Shown piece after piece: positions 30,668-40,707 of a stretch of DNA of 64,000 bases (positions are counted from its first letter, which is position 1; every line of letters begins with the position of its first letter). Position numbers and translations under genes: made by a program. This stretch comes from Nitrosomonas sp. Lineage in GTDB: Bacteria > Pseudomonadota > Gammaproteobacteria > Burkholderiales > Nitrosomonadaceae. The DNA is taken from contig NZ_JADZAJ010000025.1 of the NCBI RefSeq assembly GCF_020852615.1, positions 1 through 64,000 on the forward strand, in the 5' to 3' direction. A model generated the notes under the pieces. The model saw only the letters and a program-made list of their open reading frames with translations, was not told the DNA's origin and ran no database searches.

Positions 30668-31504
30668 CTAAAAATCCAATAAAGGATGCTTTGCCAGCCC
30701 TGATACAACAAATCCGTTCATGTTGCCAGGCAGCTGCGCGAACACCTGGCGCGCGGCTGATTCAGAAGGGAACTCTGCAAATACACATGACCCGGAACCA
30801 CTCATTGCCACTTTTGTTGCACCACGCTGCTGTCTCAACCATCCCAACCATTCAGCAATCACGGGCTGCAAGCGCACTGCAACGGGCTCAAGGTCATTAT
30901 GCCCCTGCACCGTGGAAAAGGCCGCCATTTTGATAGGAATTGTATTTCGTGTCAACTCTTTGCTGGTGAAGACGGTCGCAGTTGAAATCTGCACGGGCGG
31001 TACCAGAACAACATACCAGGATGGGGGTAAATCAACCGCCAGTAACTGCTCACCTACTCCCTCAGCAAACGCATTCCTGCCATAAATAAATACCGGCACA
31101 TCCGCTCCCAATTCCAGCCCCAATGCCATCAGACGATCTCTTTCCCAGTTGATGTCCCACAACCGGTTCAGAACAATCAGCGTTGTAGCCGCATCAGAGC
31201 TGCCCCCACCCAGACCGCCTCCCAGTGGAATTTTTTTCTCCAGGTAAATTTCCACACCGAGTGATGCCTTTCCAGATCGCTGCCGCAACAATTTTGCCGC
31301 TTGAACACATAAATCATCGGTCCCGGTCAATCCAGGGATCGGGCTAACGTGCCTGATGACGCCATCATGAGTGATGTTAAAGCTCAGCTGATCCAGATAA
31401 TCTATAAAACGAAAAACTGTCTGCAGCAAATGATAGCCATCTTCTCGCTGTCCAACCACATGCAGAAACAGGTTGAGCTTGGCCGGGGCCGGAAACACGT
31501 TCAT
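30668..31504 (-). CDS. ispE: 4-diphosphocytidyl-2-C-methyl-D-erythritol kinase
   Basis: IspE phosphorylates CDP-methylerythritol, the fourth step of the non-mevalonate pathway; IspD at the left of the window makes its substrate. The 278-residue GHMP kinase begins with PAPAKLNLFLHV and has the ATP loop PLGGGLGGGSSDAA near residue 92 and a C-terminal MSGSGSCVFAEF. It is 15 bases after lolB on the same strand and 11 bases before tRNA-Gln. Confidence 0.97.
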   Translation of the reverse strand: MNVFPAPAKLNLFLHVVGQREDGYHLLQTVFRFIDYLDQLSFNITHDGVIRHVSPIPGLTGTDDLCVQAAKLLRQRSGKASLGVEIYLEKKIPLGGGLGGGSSDAATTLIVLNRLWDINWERDRLMALGLELGADVPVFIYGRNAFAEGVGEQLLAVDLPPSWYVVLVPPVQISTATVFTSKELTRNTIPIKMAAFSTVQGHNDLEPVAVRLQPVIAEWLGWLRQQRGATKVAMSGSGSCVFAEFPSESAARQVFAQLPGNMNGFVVSGLAKHPLLDF

Positions 31505-31519
31505 ATCAGAATAAGAAAA

Positions 31520-32209
31520 TTATTGCGGCAACTCTTCACCTGTTACAGCACTGTTTCCTGCCTCATCCTGCCACTGATCAATCACCAGCTTCATTTTCAC
31601 ATCTACGCGGTTGAATTCCACCAGCCGTGGCAAAGCAGGTATACCTCCTTCAGCAGGATAATAGTTTTGATAAATAACCTGCCAGCCATCCTGGCGAATG
31701 GCAGTTGTATGTTTATTTCTATCCAGATCTTTTTCGGCTACCGTGCCCGGGAAATGTGTTCCACGCACCCAAAACTGCATACCCTCAAGTGGCAACTCCC
31801 AACCCAGAACCTGGCGGGTAAGGTATTCCACATCTTGTGCCTGATAAGTGGCCGGCTCAGAAGTGATCAGCCTAACCCCTGCCTGATCCTTGAAAATCTT
31901 CGCAACAACCTGCCCTAACGGAGAAAACAGATAAATTTCATCACTGTTCCCGGTATGCTGCCAGCGAATCCCTCCCGAAAATCGATGCCGTCCGGCATTT
32001 ACCGCCAGTCTGCCGGAAAGTACAAAAGGTTTATTAACAGCACCGGTCTGTTCGTGTACCGGTTGAATAGTGATTGTTGTCACTTCTTCATGGTGCACTT
32101 CCGGTCCGGCACACCCGGCCAAAATCAGAAAAACACCCAATAGCCAGCTCCTGTATGCCACCTCTTTGGTATTTATACCGGGAAAGCAGAAAAACATGAC
32201 ATATTTCAT
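31520..32209 (-). CDS. lolB: Outer-membrane lipoprotein receptor LolB
   Basis: LolB takes lipoproteins from LolA and inserts them into the outer membrane. The 229-residue protein has a lipoprotein signal ending in LILAGC (Cys33) and a LolB-type beta fold with FVLSGRLAVNAGRHRFSGGIRW and YLFSPLGQVVAKI. The signal is longer than usual; a start at Met5 is possible. The lolB-ispE-tRNA-prs order is conserved. Confidence 0.92.
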   Translation of the reverse strand: MKYVMFFCFPGINTKEVAYRSWLLGVFLILAGCAGPEVHHEEVTTITIQPVHEQTGAVNKPFVLSGRLAVNAGRHRFSGGIRWQHTGNSDEIYLFSPLGQVVAKIFKDQAGVRLITSEPATYQAQDVEYLTRQVLGWELPLEGMQFWVRGTHFPGTVAEKDLDRNKHTTAIRQDGWQVIYQNYYPAEGGIPALPRLVEFNRVDVKMKLVIDQWQDEAGNSAVTGEELPQ

Positions 32210-32264
32210 TTCAGGAGACCTGGCAGAGCGCCCTCCTCAGGTAATTCACGATCCCAAACAATTT

Positions 32265-32558
32265 TTAAAGTGCACGCACAGTGTCCTGCTGTGTATCCCG
32301 CACACCCTGTGAATCTGGCAGAACGATATTCAATTCGAGTGTTTCCTGATTTTCATCCTGTTCAAATTTGACAGAAATAGCATCCTGATCCACATGCACA
32401 TACTTGCGGATAACCTGCATCAACTCTTCCTGCAACTGAGGCAGATACGATGGTTTGTTACGGTAATAACGCTCATGTGCAACAAGAATCTGTAACCTTT
32501 CCTTGGCAACCGAAGCTGTTTTAGATTTAGATGATCTGAAATAATCCAGTAGGCTCAT
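32265..32558 (-). CDS. minE: Cell division topological specificity factor MinE
   Basis: MinE stimulates the MinD ATPase and drives the pole-to-pole oscillation that keeps FtsZ at midcell. The 97-residue protein has the N-terminal membrane/MinD-binding segment (MSLLDYFRSS, then VAKERLQILVAHER) and a C-terminal dimer domain. Its start codon overlaps the minD stop by one base (TAATG). It is the last gene of minC-minD-minE. Confidence 0.97.
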   Translation of the reverse strand: MSLLDYFRSSKSKTASVAKERLQILVAHERYYRNKPSYLPQLQEELMQVIRKYVHVDQDAISVKFEQDENQETLELNIVLPDSQGVRDTQQDTVRAL

Positions 32559-33367
32559 TATTTACCTCCAAACAGCTTTCTGAGAAAACCTTTCTTGCTA
32601 TCAATGAAACGAAGCGGCCTTTTCTCCCCAAGATAGCGCGCCACCACATCCGCGTAAGCCTGCCCCGCGTCACTTTTCTCATCCAGAATCACCGGAATAC
32701 CTGAATTTGAAGCATTTAACACTGACTTGGATTCCGGAATAACACCAAGCAGATGCAACGACAGAATCTCCTGCACATCACCCAGACTCAGCATTTCACC
32801 AGACTCAACCCGGTTTGGATCATAACGTGTCAGCAACAGATATTCCTTGATTGGTTCCATGTTTAATTCAGCACGACGCGATTTACTCGCCAGTATCCCC
32901 AGCATACGATCCGAATCCCGCACGGATGAAACCTCCGGATTGGTTACGACAAAAGCATCATCTGCATAATACATGGCGAGGTAGGCACCCCTCTCAATAC
33001 CTGCCGGTGAGTCGCAAACTATATACTTGAAATCTTTGGAAAGCTCCTCCAGTACCCTGCCAACCCCTTCCAGATTCAGTGCATCTTTATCACGTGTCTG
33101 TGATGCAGGCAGAATGTAGAGCTGATTGCAGTTCTTATCCCGGATCAGCGCCTGATTGAGGTTTGCTTCACCATTAATAACATTAACGAAGTCGTATACT
33201 ACACGACGTTCACACCCCATGATTAAATCCAGATTACGAAGGCCCACATCAAAATCAATGACTGCTGTTTTATGGCCTCTTTTTGCCAGTCCCATGGCAA
33301 TAGCGGCGCTGGTCGTGGTTTTACCCACCCCCCCTTTCCCTGACGTCACAACAATAATTCTTGCCAA
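32558..33367 (-). CDS. minD: Septum-site determining ATPase MinD
   Basis: MinD is the membrane-binding ATPase that recruits MinC and MinE. The 269-residue protein has the deviant Walker A motif SGKGGVGKTT (Lys11 and Lys16) at the start and ends in an amphipathic membrane-targeting helix (KGFLRKLFGGK). It is 25 bases after minC and overlaps minE by one base. Confidence 0.98.
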   Translation of the reverse strand: MARIIVVTSGKGGVGKTTTSAAIAMGLAKRGHKTAVIDFDVGLRNLDLIMGCERRVVYDFVNVINGEANLNQALIRDKNCNQLYILPASQTRDKDALNLEGVGRVLEELSKDFKYIVCDSPAGIERGAYLAMYYADDAFVVTNPEVSSVRDSDRMLGILASKSRRAELNMEPIKEYLLLTRYDPNRVESGEMLSLGDVQEILSLHLLGVIPESKSVLNASNSGIPVILDEKSDAGQAYADVVARYLGEKRPLRFIDSKKGFLRKLFGGK

Positions 33368-33392
33368 TTAAATCTCCTTTCCAGAAATATTT

Positions 33393-34121
33393 TTAGCTCA
33401 GCTCTTCAACAATTAATGCCTGATCTCGCAAACAGACCTGCACCGGTTTTTTCCTGGGAGTACCCTTCAAGTCTTCACTGGTTTTATAAATGCCCGCAAT
33501 TGAAACCAGCTCTGCCTGCAGATCCAGGCAAAAAAACCGGGTAGCCGTATCTCCCTGCACGCCGGCCAGCGCACGCCCTCTCATTGTGTTGTAAACATGG
33601 ATATTGCCCTCGGCCATAATTTCCGCTCCAGCACTGACCTGGGTCATAATTATCAGATCACCGGAGGCATAAATACGCTGACCCGAGCGCACCGGCTGAG
33701 TAATCACCATCGCCGGTACACGCACGGCCTCCCTGATGACAGTCGGAATCTCTAATGATGACGCTTTATCTTCTTTGTGTATTCCAGGCAGGAGAGCATC
33801 ATTTCGGCTGCGCCCGGAATCAATCGGAATGAATAACTCCAGTGCCCGCTTTTCCTGAGAGGTATCCCCCCCTCTCATACCGACAGGAAACAGGCTTAAT
33901 TTTCGAAAAAGGGATACAAGCGCTCCAACATCAGTCTTACTACCGTTTTCGTTTAACTCGCTCAAGTCAAACAACACAGGAGAATTTTCAAAAAATCCAG
34001 GCGCACTGGCAATTTTCTCCACCAGTTGCTGCTCAATTTTTTCCAGATCATTGCTGTGGAGGACCAGGACTGGCGCAAAAGAAGTACCACTCCTGAAATC
34101 CAGGATGGAAGGTTGATCCAT
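33393..34121 (-). CDS. minC: Septum-site determining protein MinC
   Basis: MinC inhibits FtsZ polymerisation away from midcell. The 242-residue protein has an N-terminal FtsZ-inhibiting domain (about 1-105) and a C-terminal beta-helix domain with [18 protein letters not shown] and [14 protein letters not shown] motifs (about 133-235). It is the first gene of the min operon. Confidence 0.97.
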   Translation of the reverse strand: MDQPSILDFRSGTSFAPVLVLHSNDLEKIEQQLVEKIASAPGFFENSPVLFDLSELNENGSKTDVGALVSLFRKLSLFPVGMRGGDTSQEKRALELFIPIDSGRSRNDALLPGIHKEDKASSLEIPTVIREAVRVPAMVITQPVRSGQRIYASGDLIIMTQVSAGAEIMAEGNIHVYNTMRGRALAGVQGDTATRFFCLDLQAELVSIAGIYKTSEDLKGTPRKKPVQVCLRDQALIVEELS

Positions 34122-34617
34122 GTCAGAAATTTTCCGGTCTTATACAGAACCGATCAGATGAAGATGTGCAAAAAACGGAACTGGACAAGGTAAACAAGGC
34201 TAATCGAAACAAGATGCAAAAATAAGAGAGGCTATTATACCTTTCAATCAAACGGAATAAACGGATTTGATCAAAAACCCGGCAAACTGCCCGTTACCCG
34301 AATGGAACAACTGCAGCCAATTCATTCCCGCACTCTACCTGTATAGCTCGCCGTCACGACAGGCCCCGGGACAATATTCATCTCTTTCGTATTCCCGTTT
34401 CCCGCAAACCTGTACCGGCAACCCTCGGTATCTCCCGCAATGGCCAGTCTGGCTCCCGCCTCTTTGATCAGCCTGTCAGGGCAACCTTCAGCACGAAATT
34501 CTGAGGAGGTTATCAAGCAGGCAGATCACTTCATATGAATCTTGCGGTAAAGTATTTGTCTAACTTAAGGTTTCAAACTTGCTCAGTCCCACCCCATACC
34601 CATCAACCGAGGAAAAC
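34122..34617. other. 496-base region between minC and the Slp-type gene without a recognised gene
   Basis: The region presumably holds the promoter of minC (leftward) and that of the Slp-type gene (rightward). A 64-codon frame on the minus strand (34322-34516) is the best open stretch, but it resembles no family I know and has no convincing context. No hairpin or repeat stands out. Confidence 0.5.
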
Positions 34618-35175
34618 ATGAAATCCTGGATCCCACCTTGCCTCCTGCTTTGCAGCGTACTCCTCCTCGGTGCATGCACCAGCATGCCGCCGGATATCAG
34701 GAATTTTTCAGCAGCAGATATTCCCTATCAATCGGTCAATCACAACGCTGAAGCCTATAAAGATGCACCGGTCCGCTGGGGAGGGACTGTCATTGAGGTA
34801 GCAAATGAAGCCGATTCCAGCCTGATGCAGGTGCTTTTCTATACACTCGATCGCAACGGTTATCCTGAAACGGATAAATCCGGGGAAGGGCGCTTCGCCG
34901 TTGAAATTAACGAATTTCTTGATCCGGCAATCTATACCAAAGGCACAGAAATTACTGTTACCGGCACAATCAGGGGGGATATCGAACGCACGGTCGGAAA
35001 CAAAACGATCCGTATTCCACTGATCTCTGCAAAAATCATCCATCTCTGGCCACGGAATTACCGGGAAGACAGCGCATACTGGAACAGTTGCTACCGTTAC
35101 GCACCCTATCCCGGCTATTACGGATACCCGTTTTTCTACAATGGCTATTATCGGCCCTATCGGTTCTGGTGGTAG
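34618..35175 (+). CDS. Slp-family outer-membrane lipoprotein
   Basis: This is a 185-residue lipoprotein related to E. coli Slp, a starvation/stationary-phase outer-membrane protein of unclear role. The ATG at 34618 follows an AGGAAAA site and starts a lipoprotein signal ending in LLLGAC (Cys20). The body has the Slp pattern VRWGGTVIEV and IRGDIERTVG. The last 30 residues are unusually rich in Tyr, Phe and Trp (YAPYPGYYGYPFFYNGYY). The next gene follows after 98 bases on the same strand. Confidence 0.88.
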   Translation: MKSWIPPCLLLCSVLLLGACTSMPPDIRNFSAADIPYQSVNHNAEAYKDAPVRWGGTVIEVANEADSSLMQVLFYTLDRNGYPETDKSGEGRFAVEINEFLDPAIYTKGTEITVTGTIRGDIERTVGNKTIRIPLISAKIIHLWPRNYREDSAYWNSCYRYAPYPGYYGYPFFYNGYYRPYRFWW

Positions 35176-35273
35176 CAGAAAGTAGCTGAAACCATCGATA
35201 CTCCGCCCGTTAACACCATAACCATAAAGCAATCTGCTGCTTCGAAGGAGTGGATTGCCACAACACCTATCCG

Positions 35274-36548
35274 ATGCGAAAACTACTTAATCTGGCAGGA
35301 ATCAGCCTCTTTATCATGATTGTCACTTTAACAGTCATGATCTGCCTGGCAATCGACAGTCAGTCCCGGGTTAAACGGGAAATTTTCATCACACCGGAAC
35401 AAATTGCTCGTGCCAAAAGTATTCTCGATACGCATCGTTATCAGGTATACCCCGGCACATTGGCTACCATCAGAATCCGGGCAGATGATGCTGATAATGC
35501 TCTGAATTATCTGGCACATCATTTCGGCAAAGGGTATGCCAGGGTTACCCTGCATGATAAAAGCGCAGAGGTGTTGCTCAGCCTGCCGATACCCGCAAAT
35601 ATCATTAACGGATATATCAATCTGCAAGCCACTTTAATCGAGAATGGACGATTTCCTGAATTCAGATCAGTCAGCATCGGGAGCCTGCCAGTCCCGGACA
35701 GGTTTGCCAACCGGCTGATTGAAAAATTACTGGCATGGCTGCAAACCGCCAGCCCGGATGCACACACCGGTCTTGATGCATTCAGAAAACTGCAGTTCTC
35801 CCGCCATGAAGCGGTAGTTTCCTATTTCTGGAAAGGATGGGAAATTGATAAAGTCAGTTACTCACCTGTCAGCCTGCCTTTTCTGGATCAGCTGGCACTG
35901 GAAAAACTGTCGCACTACCATCATTTTCTCAACGAACAAAACCGGGAACATGCCTCGGCAACCATCCCACTGTCAGAAATACTGACACAAATCATGCAGG
36001 AAACTGTTCGTCATTCGGTACAAAAAGATGCATTGGAAGAATTCCGTGCTGCCATACTGATAACCGCATTTCATGTCGTTCAGATTCCACTCAGGCTGGT
36101 TATCCCGGAAGCAGCCAACTGGCCGGATCCGGTTAAAATCAATGTCACACTGGATGGCCGCAACGATCTGGCCATGCATTTCATGGCTTCTGCCGCCATT
36201 ACCGCTTATTCAGACACGGTGTTATCCAATGCAATCGGGCTGTACAAAGAACTGGAAGATTCCCGTTCCGGCAGCGGATTTTCCTTCAACGATCTCATCG
36301 CGGATCGCTCAGGCACCCGTTTTGCCGAAAAAGCCATGGCCAATCAGGATTCCGCACGCAGAATGCGGAACATTATTCTGGCCGGTATACGCGACACCGA
36401 TCTCATTCCACAATGGACAGACCTCCCCGAACACCTGTCAGAAAATGCCTTCAAAGCCCATTTTGGCGATACCAGCAGCCCCCGGTACCAGAAAATGATG
36501 GATAAAATCGAACGACGCGTCGCTTCCCTGAAGTGGCAGCGTTACTAA
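35274..36548 (+). CDS. Membrane-anchored protein of unknown function
   Basis: I do not recognise this family. The ATG at 35274 gives a 424-residue protein with one N-terminal membrane segment (about 6-28) and no further hydrophobic helices, so most of it should lie in the periplasm. A GTG at 35250 would add eight residues. No catalytic motif is evident; there is a hydrophobic helical part near 235-260 and a charged, conserved-looking C-terminus with FSFNDLIADRSGTRFAEKAM. It follows the Slp-type lipoprotein gene by 98 bases and may share its transcript, suggesting an envelope role. That is inference only. Confidence 0.75.
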   Translation: MRKLLNLAGISLFIMIVTLTVMICLAIDSQSRVKREIFITPEQIARAKSILDTHRYQVYPGTLATIRIRADDADNALNYLAHHFGKGYARVTLHDKSAEVLLSLPIPANIINGYINLQATLIENGRFPEFRSVSIGSLPVPDRFANRLIEKLLAWLQTASPDAHTGLDAFRKLQFSRHEAVVSYFWKGWEIDKVSYSPVSLPFLDQLALEKLSHYHHFLNEQNREHASATIPLSEILTQIMQETVRHSVQKDALEEFRAAILITAFHVVQIPLRLVIPEAANWPDPVKINVTLDGRNDLAMHFMASAAITAYSDTVLSNAIGLYKELEDSRSGSGFSFNDLIADRSGTRFAEKAMANQDSARRMRNIILAGIRDTDLIPQWTDLPEHLSENAFKAHFGDTSSPRYQKMMDKIERRVASLKWQRY

Positions 36549-36628
36549 TAAGAATGTATTCCAGGCCTTTTACAAAATCTTTTGAACAGAATACGGCCAG
36601 GAAAACCGGTTTACCCTGACCAAAAAAT

Positions 36629-36738
36629 AAACGGCGGGTAAATTACAGGCATCACAGGCGGATATTGCGCAAGTGCTCGCCGTTTTTTGGCAGTTTATGT
36701 TAATACACCAAAAAAGAACCCGGCGAACCGGGTTTTTT
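36629..36738 (+). terminator. Two hairpins with T-runs after the unknown membrane-protein gene
   Basis: The first has arms AAACGGCG (36629-36636) and CGCCGTTT (36678-36685) followed by TTT, with a long loop. The second is compact: AACCCGG (36717-36723) with CCGGGTT (36728-36734), a four-base loop and a run of six T. The second also has a T-run when read leftward and so can end the PEP-CTERM gene that runs toward it. Confidence 0.75.
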
Positions 36739-36783
36739 GCAGGCAGACTGCCCGCCACCTGGCGGCAGGCAGTAACAGGATGA

Positions 36784-37373
36784 TCAGACCTTGCGGCGAC
36801 GGGTCACAGCCAGGCCAGCCAGCGCCAGTCCCATCAGGGCCAGTGAGCCGGGCTCGGGTGCCTCACTTACCGGGGGATCCTGAGGCCTTTCGTTATAGGG
36901 GATGATGAATCGCACGACACATTGAACGCGCCACCGCCTACGGCTTGCAGCGAAGCCAGGATAGCGCTCAGATCGTCGTCATTGAAGTTACTCCTGCTGA
37001 ACGGGCCGAACGCCTTCGTTTCACCGACGGCGTACGACTGCGAGCCCGACGTGGCACTCAGCAGGACTGTGTCGGTGAGGTAGGAGCTCAGTGCGCTCAG
37101 CGTAGTCGTCCACGCCAGTTCAACTTCTGATGTCAGAGTGGCTGTCTGTGTTTGTGCTGCTGTGTTGTTACCAGTGAAACTCATGACGGCCTGACCGCTG
37201 ACAGTGATCATGGCACCAGTCAGCGTGCCCAGGGACGAATCGAACAGGCCCAGCGAACCGGTCTGGCCAATCTCAGTCGTTTGCAGAGCATTGTTGAAAT
37301 CGTACGATAGGGTCGCGGCATGGCTGGTTGCAGCTGCCGCCGCCAGGATTGCGGTAGCGAGGATTTTCTTCAT
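36784..37373 (-). pseudogene. PEP-CTERM protein with choice-of-anchor-E-like body, sorting signal out of frame
   Basis: The open frame from 37373 encodes a signal peptide (MKKILATAILAAAAATSHAA) and a low-complexity body with FDSSLGTLTG, and stops at 36867. A complete PEP-CTERM sorting signal (EAPEPGSLALMGLALAGLA, then TRRRKV and stop at 36784) lies just downstream in another frame. The two halves join if one base is gained or lost, most plausibly around 36880-36925. In the second frame the linker before the signal reads naturally (IIPYNERPQDPPVSEAPEPG). As written, the product would be secreted but not anchored. It could be a real mutation, a sequencing error or a phase-variable or programmed shift. 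Confidence 0.75.
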
Positions 37374-37778
37374 TATTTTTTACTCCCTGTTAGATGATTC
37401 ACAATTTTGTACCAAGGTGCCAATTCAGGTTCCAGCTCGGACTCCGGAAGGAACCTACAGATCAAATATGCAATAATCATACCAGTTTTCGAACACAAAC
37501 AAAATGTATCATTAAATCAATTAGTTAAATATGACAATTGGGTATCAGTCTAAATTGGCCGAAATCAGCCGTACCGGTATGTAAAAAAATCCGACACATC
37601 TATAAGTGCTGCAGCCAGCGCAACACAATCCGCCAGATCAGGACAGATACAGGTCAAAAAGCGTAAAATATCCCACCTTATATGCAACCTGTCTAACCCG
37701 TTCAATCGTTCTCCCGGCCTGATCAGTGAGGTACAGACTGCATCATTTATTATTAATCTGTAAAACGAGTACCTTTTA
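37374..37778. other. 405-base divergent region between the PEP-CTERM gene and trkA
   Basis: The region holds an inverted repeat AGGTTCC (37427-37433) / GGAACCT (37450-37456), 54-83 bases upstream of the PEP-CTERM start, which may be an operator or leader hairpin. Next to it is an AT-rich stretch (37460-37555) suited to promoters. No coding sequence is recognised. Confidence 0.5.
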
Positions 37779-39227
37779 GTGAAAATCGTTATCCTGGGCG
37801 CAGGGCGAGTTGGCTCAACCGTAGCGGAAAGCCTGGTCAGTGAATCCAATGATATTACTGTCGTTGATCTGACCAGGAGCAGCCTCACCCCATTGCAGGA
37901 GCGGCTGGACTTACGTACGGTCGTTGGCAGTGCCTCTCATCCTGACATCATGACCCAGGCAGGGATGGAGGATGCCGACATGGTACTGGCCCTGACCGGA
38001 AATGATGAAACCAATCTGGTCGCATGCAAGCTGGCAGCAAGCGTGTTCAATACTCCCACCCGAATCGCCCGTATCCGTACCGTGGATTATCTGGACCATC
38101 CGGCCATTTTTTCGAAAGAAAATTTTTGTGTCGATTTTGCCATTTGCCCGGAACGAATACTGACCAAATACATAGAAAAACTGATCGAGTTTCCGGGAGC
38201 ACTGCAAGTACTCGATTTCGCCTCCGGTAAAGTCAGCCTGGTGGCAGTAAAAGCCATTCACGGCGGTCCGCTGATCGGGCGTCAGCTAAAAGAATTACGC
38301 CAGCACGTTCCCAATCTGGAAACCCGCGTCGCTGCCATTTTTCGGCATAACCATCCAATCATTCCCGAGGGCAGCACAGTTGTCGAAGAAGGCGATGAAG
38401 TGTTTTTCATCGCTGCTTCCAGTGATATCCGTGCAGTCATGAGTGAATTGCGCCGCATGGACAAACCCGTCAGGCGGGTAATGATTGCCGGTGGCGGCAG
38501 GATTGGCCGCAGGCTGGCGGAGGTATTGCAGCAAACCCATCAGGTACGGATCATCGAACGGGATATCAAGGTATGCGAATCATTGACACAAAGCCTGCAT
38601 AACGTGCTGGTTCTGCACGGTGATGTTACCGATGAAGAGCTGCTGGAAAGTGAAAACATCAGCGAAATGGATACCTTCTGCGCTCTGACCGACAACGAGG
38701 AAAACAACATCATGGCCGCACTGATGGCCAAACGCATGGGTGCACGCAAAGTGATTGCGCTGATTCACCGCAGCATGTACGTGGATCTGATGCAGGGCAG
38801 CGGCATTGATATCGCTATTTCACCGGCACAAGTCACAATCGGCTCACTGCTGGCTTATGTCCGTCAGGGTGATGTGGCAGTAGTGCACAGCCTGCGGCGT
38901 GGCGCAGCCGAAGCACTGGAACTGGTTGCACACGGCGATGCCAGCGCTTCCCGGGTGGTTGGCCGCAAAATCGAGGAAATCAGACTGCCAAGGGGAACCA
39001 CCATCGGCGCCATCGTACGCGGATTACCCCCGGGAGAGTTTTACCGCAGAAACCTGTCCGAACTGGAAGAAGACAGTCTCACGGATCAGTGGAGGCAGGC
39101 GCAGGTCATCATCGCCCACCATGATACGGTGATCGAACAGAATGACCATGTCATTCTGTTCGTCGTCAATAAAAAAATGGTGCGACAGGTGGAAAAGCTG
39201 TTTCAGGTGAACGTGGGATTTCTGTAA
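37779..39227 (+). CDS. trkA: Potassium uptake regulator TrkA
   Basis: TrkA is the peripheral NAD(H)/ATP-binding gating subunit of the Trk potassium system. The 482-residue protein is a tandem of two RCK units, each starting with a nucleotide-binding motif: VILGAGRVGSTVAESL at the N-terminus and VMIAGGGRIGRRLAEVL near residue 235. The start is GTG at 37779. trkH follows after 10 bases. Confidence 0.96.
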   Translation: MKIVILGAGRVGSTVAESLVSESNDITVVDLTRSSLTPLQERLDLRTVVGSASHPDIMTQAGMEDADMVLALTGNDETNLVACKLAASVFNTPTRIARIRTVDYLDHPAIFSKENFCVDFAICPERILTKYIEKLIEFPGALQVLDFASGKVSLVAVKAIHGGPLIGRQLKELRQHVPNLETRVAAIFRHNHPIIPEGSTVVEEGDEVFFIAASSDIRAVMSELRRMDKPVRRVMIAGGGRIGRRLAEVLQQTHQVRIIERDIKVCESLTQSLHNVLVLHGDVTDEELLESENISEMDTFCALTDNEENNIMAALMAKRMGARKVIALIHRSMYVDLMQGSGIDIAISPAQVTIGSLLAYVRQGDVAVVHSLRRGAAEALELVAHGDASASRVVGRKIEEIRLPRGTTIGAIVRGLPPGEFYRRNLSELEEDSLTDQWRQAQVIIAHHDTVIEQNDHVILFVVNKKMVRQVEKLFQVNVGFL

Positions 39228-39237
39228 TTAGGCAGCT

Positions 39238-40707
39238 ATGGGTCACGCCCTGAGTCATTTCCTTGCCGTCGCCAACATACTGGGCAAAATGATACTGATG
39301 TTCGGATTGGTATTGCTGATCCCCTGCAGTGTTGCCTACTGGATGGCAGATGGATCTCTGCCCGTCTTTCTCAAAGCCCTATCGACGACACTGGGCTGTG
39401 GTGCGGCAATATGGCTGCTGACATCCCGCTTCAAACGGGAATTGCAAATTCGCGATGGATTTCTGCTGGTCGTGCTGGTCTGGCTGTCACTCCCCCTGTT
39501 TGGAATGCTGCCCCTATTCCACTATTTTCCGGAACTTGGTTTTGCCAAGTCATATTTTGAAGCAGCCTCCGGCCTGACTTCAACCGGAGCAACCGTACTG
39601 ACGGGTCTCGACGAGCTGCCTTACGCCATCAACCTGTGGCGCTGTCTTATGGTCTGGCTGGGTGGCATGGGGTTAATCGTGCTGGCCGTGGCCATTCTGC
39701 CCATGCTGGGTGTCGGAGGAAGGCAGCTTCTCGGTGCCGAAGTCCCCGGACCGATAAAAGAATCCAGACTGACTCCACGCATTGCGGAAACCGCCAAACG
39801 GTTATGGCTGATCTACGTCACATTGACGCTCGCCTGTACAGTTGCTTACTGGCTGGCCGGGATGACCGTGTTCGATGCAATTGCGCACGCACTGAGCACA
39901 CTCGGTCTGGCGGGCGTTTCCACACATGATGCCAGTTACGGGTACTGGGATTCTCCATTGATCGAGGCAATTACAATCCTGTTCATGCTGATTGCCGGTA
40001 TCAATTTTTCAGCGCACTTCGTTGCCTGGCGCGCTAAAAGTTTTTCCGCATACCGCTCTGATCCGGAAGCCAGGCTGTACATCCTGATCACACTGGGCAG
40101 TTGTCTTGGCATAGCCGCCTTTCTCTGGGTCAAAGGAATTTATACAGATCCCGTGACTGCCTTGCGTTATGCGGCTTTCAATGTGGTGTCGGTTGCTTCG
40201 ACTACCGGTTACAGCAATACCGACTACGCACTCTGGCCGATTTTCGCTCCGCTCTGGATGCTGTTTTTATCAGGATTCTGCTCATCATCGGGTTCAACCG
40301 GCGGTGGCATCAAAATGATTCGGGCACGCATCCTGTTTCAGCAGTTCTTTCGTGAAATGACTATCATCATGCATCCCCGCGCAGTCTCTCTGGTCAAGAT
40401 CGGCAGGAGTATTGTCCCCAACGAAATCATTTTTGCCATTCTGGCATTTCTGTTCGTTTACCTGACCAGTATCGTTTTGATGACGTTGGCATTAACACTG
40501 AGCGGAATGGATGAGATCACAGCCTTTTCAGCTGCTGTCGCCTGCCTGAATAACCTGGGAACAGGCCTGGGAGGCATCGGTCCGTCTGCGAACTATGCAA
40601 CACTCAACGATTTCCAGATCTGGCTGTGCAGTTTTGCCATGTTCCTGGGAAGACTGGAGTTTTATACCCTGATGATTGTTTTCACTCCGGCTTTCTGGCG
40701 ACGATAG
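39238..40707 (+). CDS. trkH: Potassium transporter TrkH
   Basis: TrkH is the channel-like membrane subunit that takes up potassium together with TrkA. The 489-residue protein has four repeated pore units; the filter-like SGLTSTGATVL, STLGLAGVSTHD, ASTTGYSNTDY and NNLGTGLGGIG segments are visible in order. Some ten membrane helices are expected. It is translated right behind trkA. Confidence 0.96.
   Translation: MGHALSHFLAVANILGKMILMFGLVLLIPCSVAYWMADGSLPVFLKALSTTLGCGAAIWLLTSRFKRELQIRDGFLLVVLVWLSLPLFGMLPLFHYFPELGFAKSYFEAASGLTSTGATVLTGLDELPYAINLWRCLMVWLGGMGLIVLAVAILPMLGVGGRQLLGAEVPGPIKESRLTPRIAETAKRLWLIYVTLTLACTVAYWLAGMTVFDAIAHALSTLGLAGVSTHDASYGYWDSPLIEAITILFMLIAGINFSAHFVAWRAKSFSAYRSDPEARLYILITLGSCLGIAAFLWVKGIYTDPVTALRYAAFNVVSVASTTGYSNTDYALWPIFAPLWMLFLSGFCSSSGSTGGGIKMIRARILFQQFFREMTIIMHPRAVSLVKIGRSIVPNEIIFAILAFLFVYLTSIVLMTLALTLSGMDEITAFSAAVACLNNLGTGLGGIGPSANYATLNDFQIWLCSFAMFLGRLEFYTLMIVFTPAFWRR

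Noticed and set aside
36872..36876. The G-run as a proven programmed frameshift site
   Set aside because: A five-base run alone is weak evidence, and no stimulatory structure or slippery heptamer of known type is seen; recorded only as a possible slippage point.
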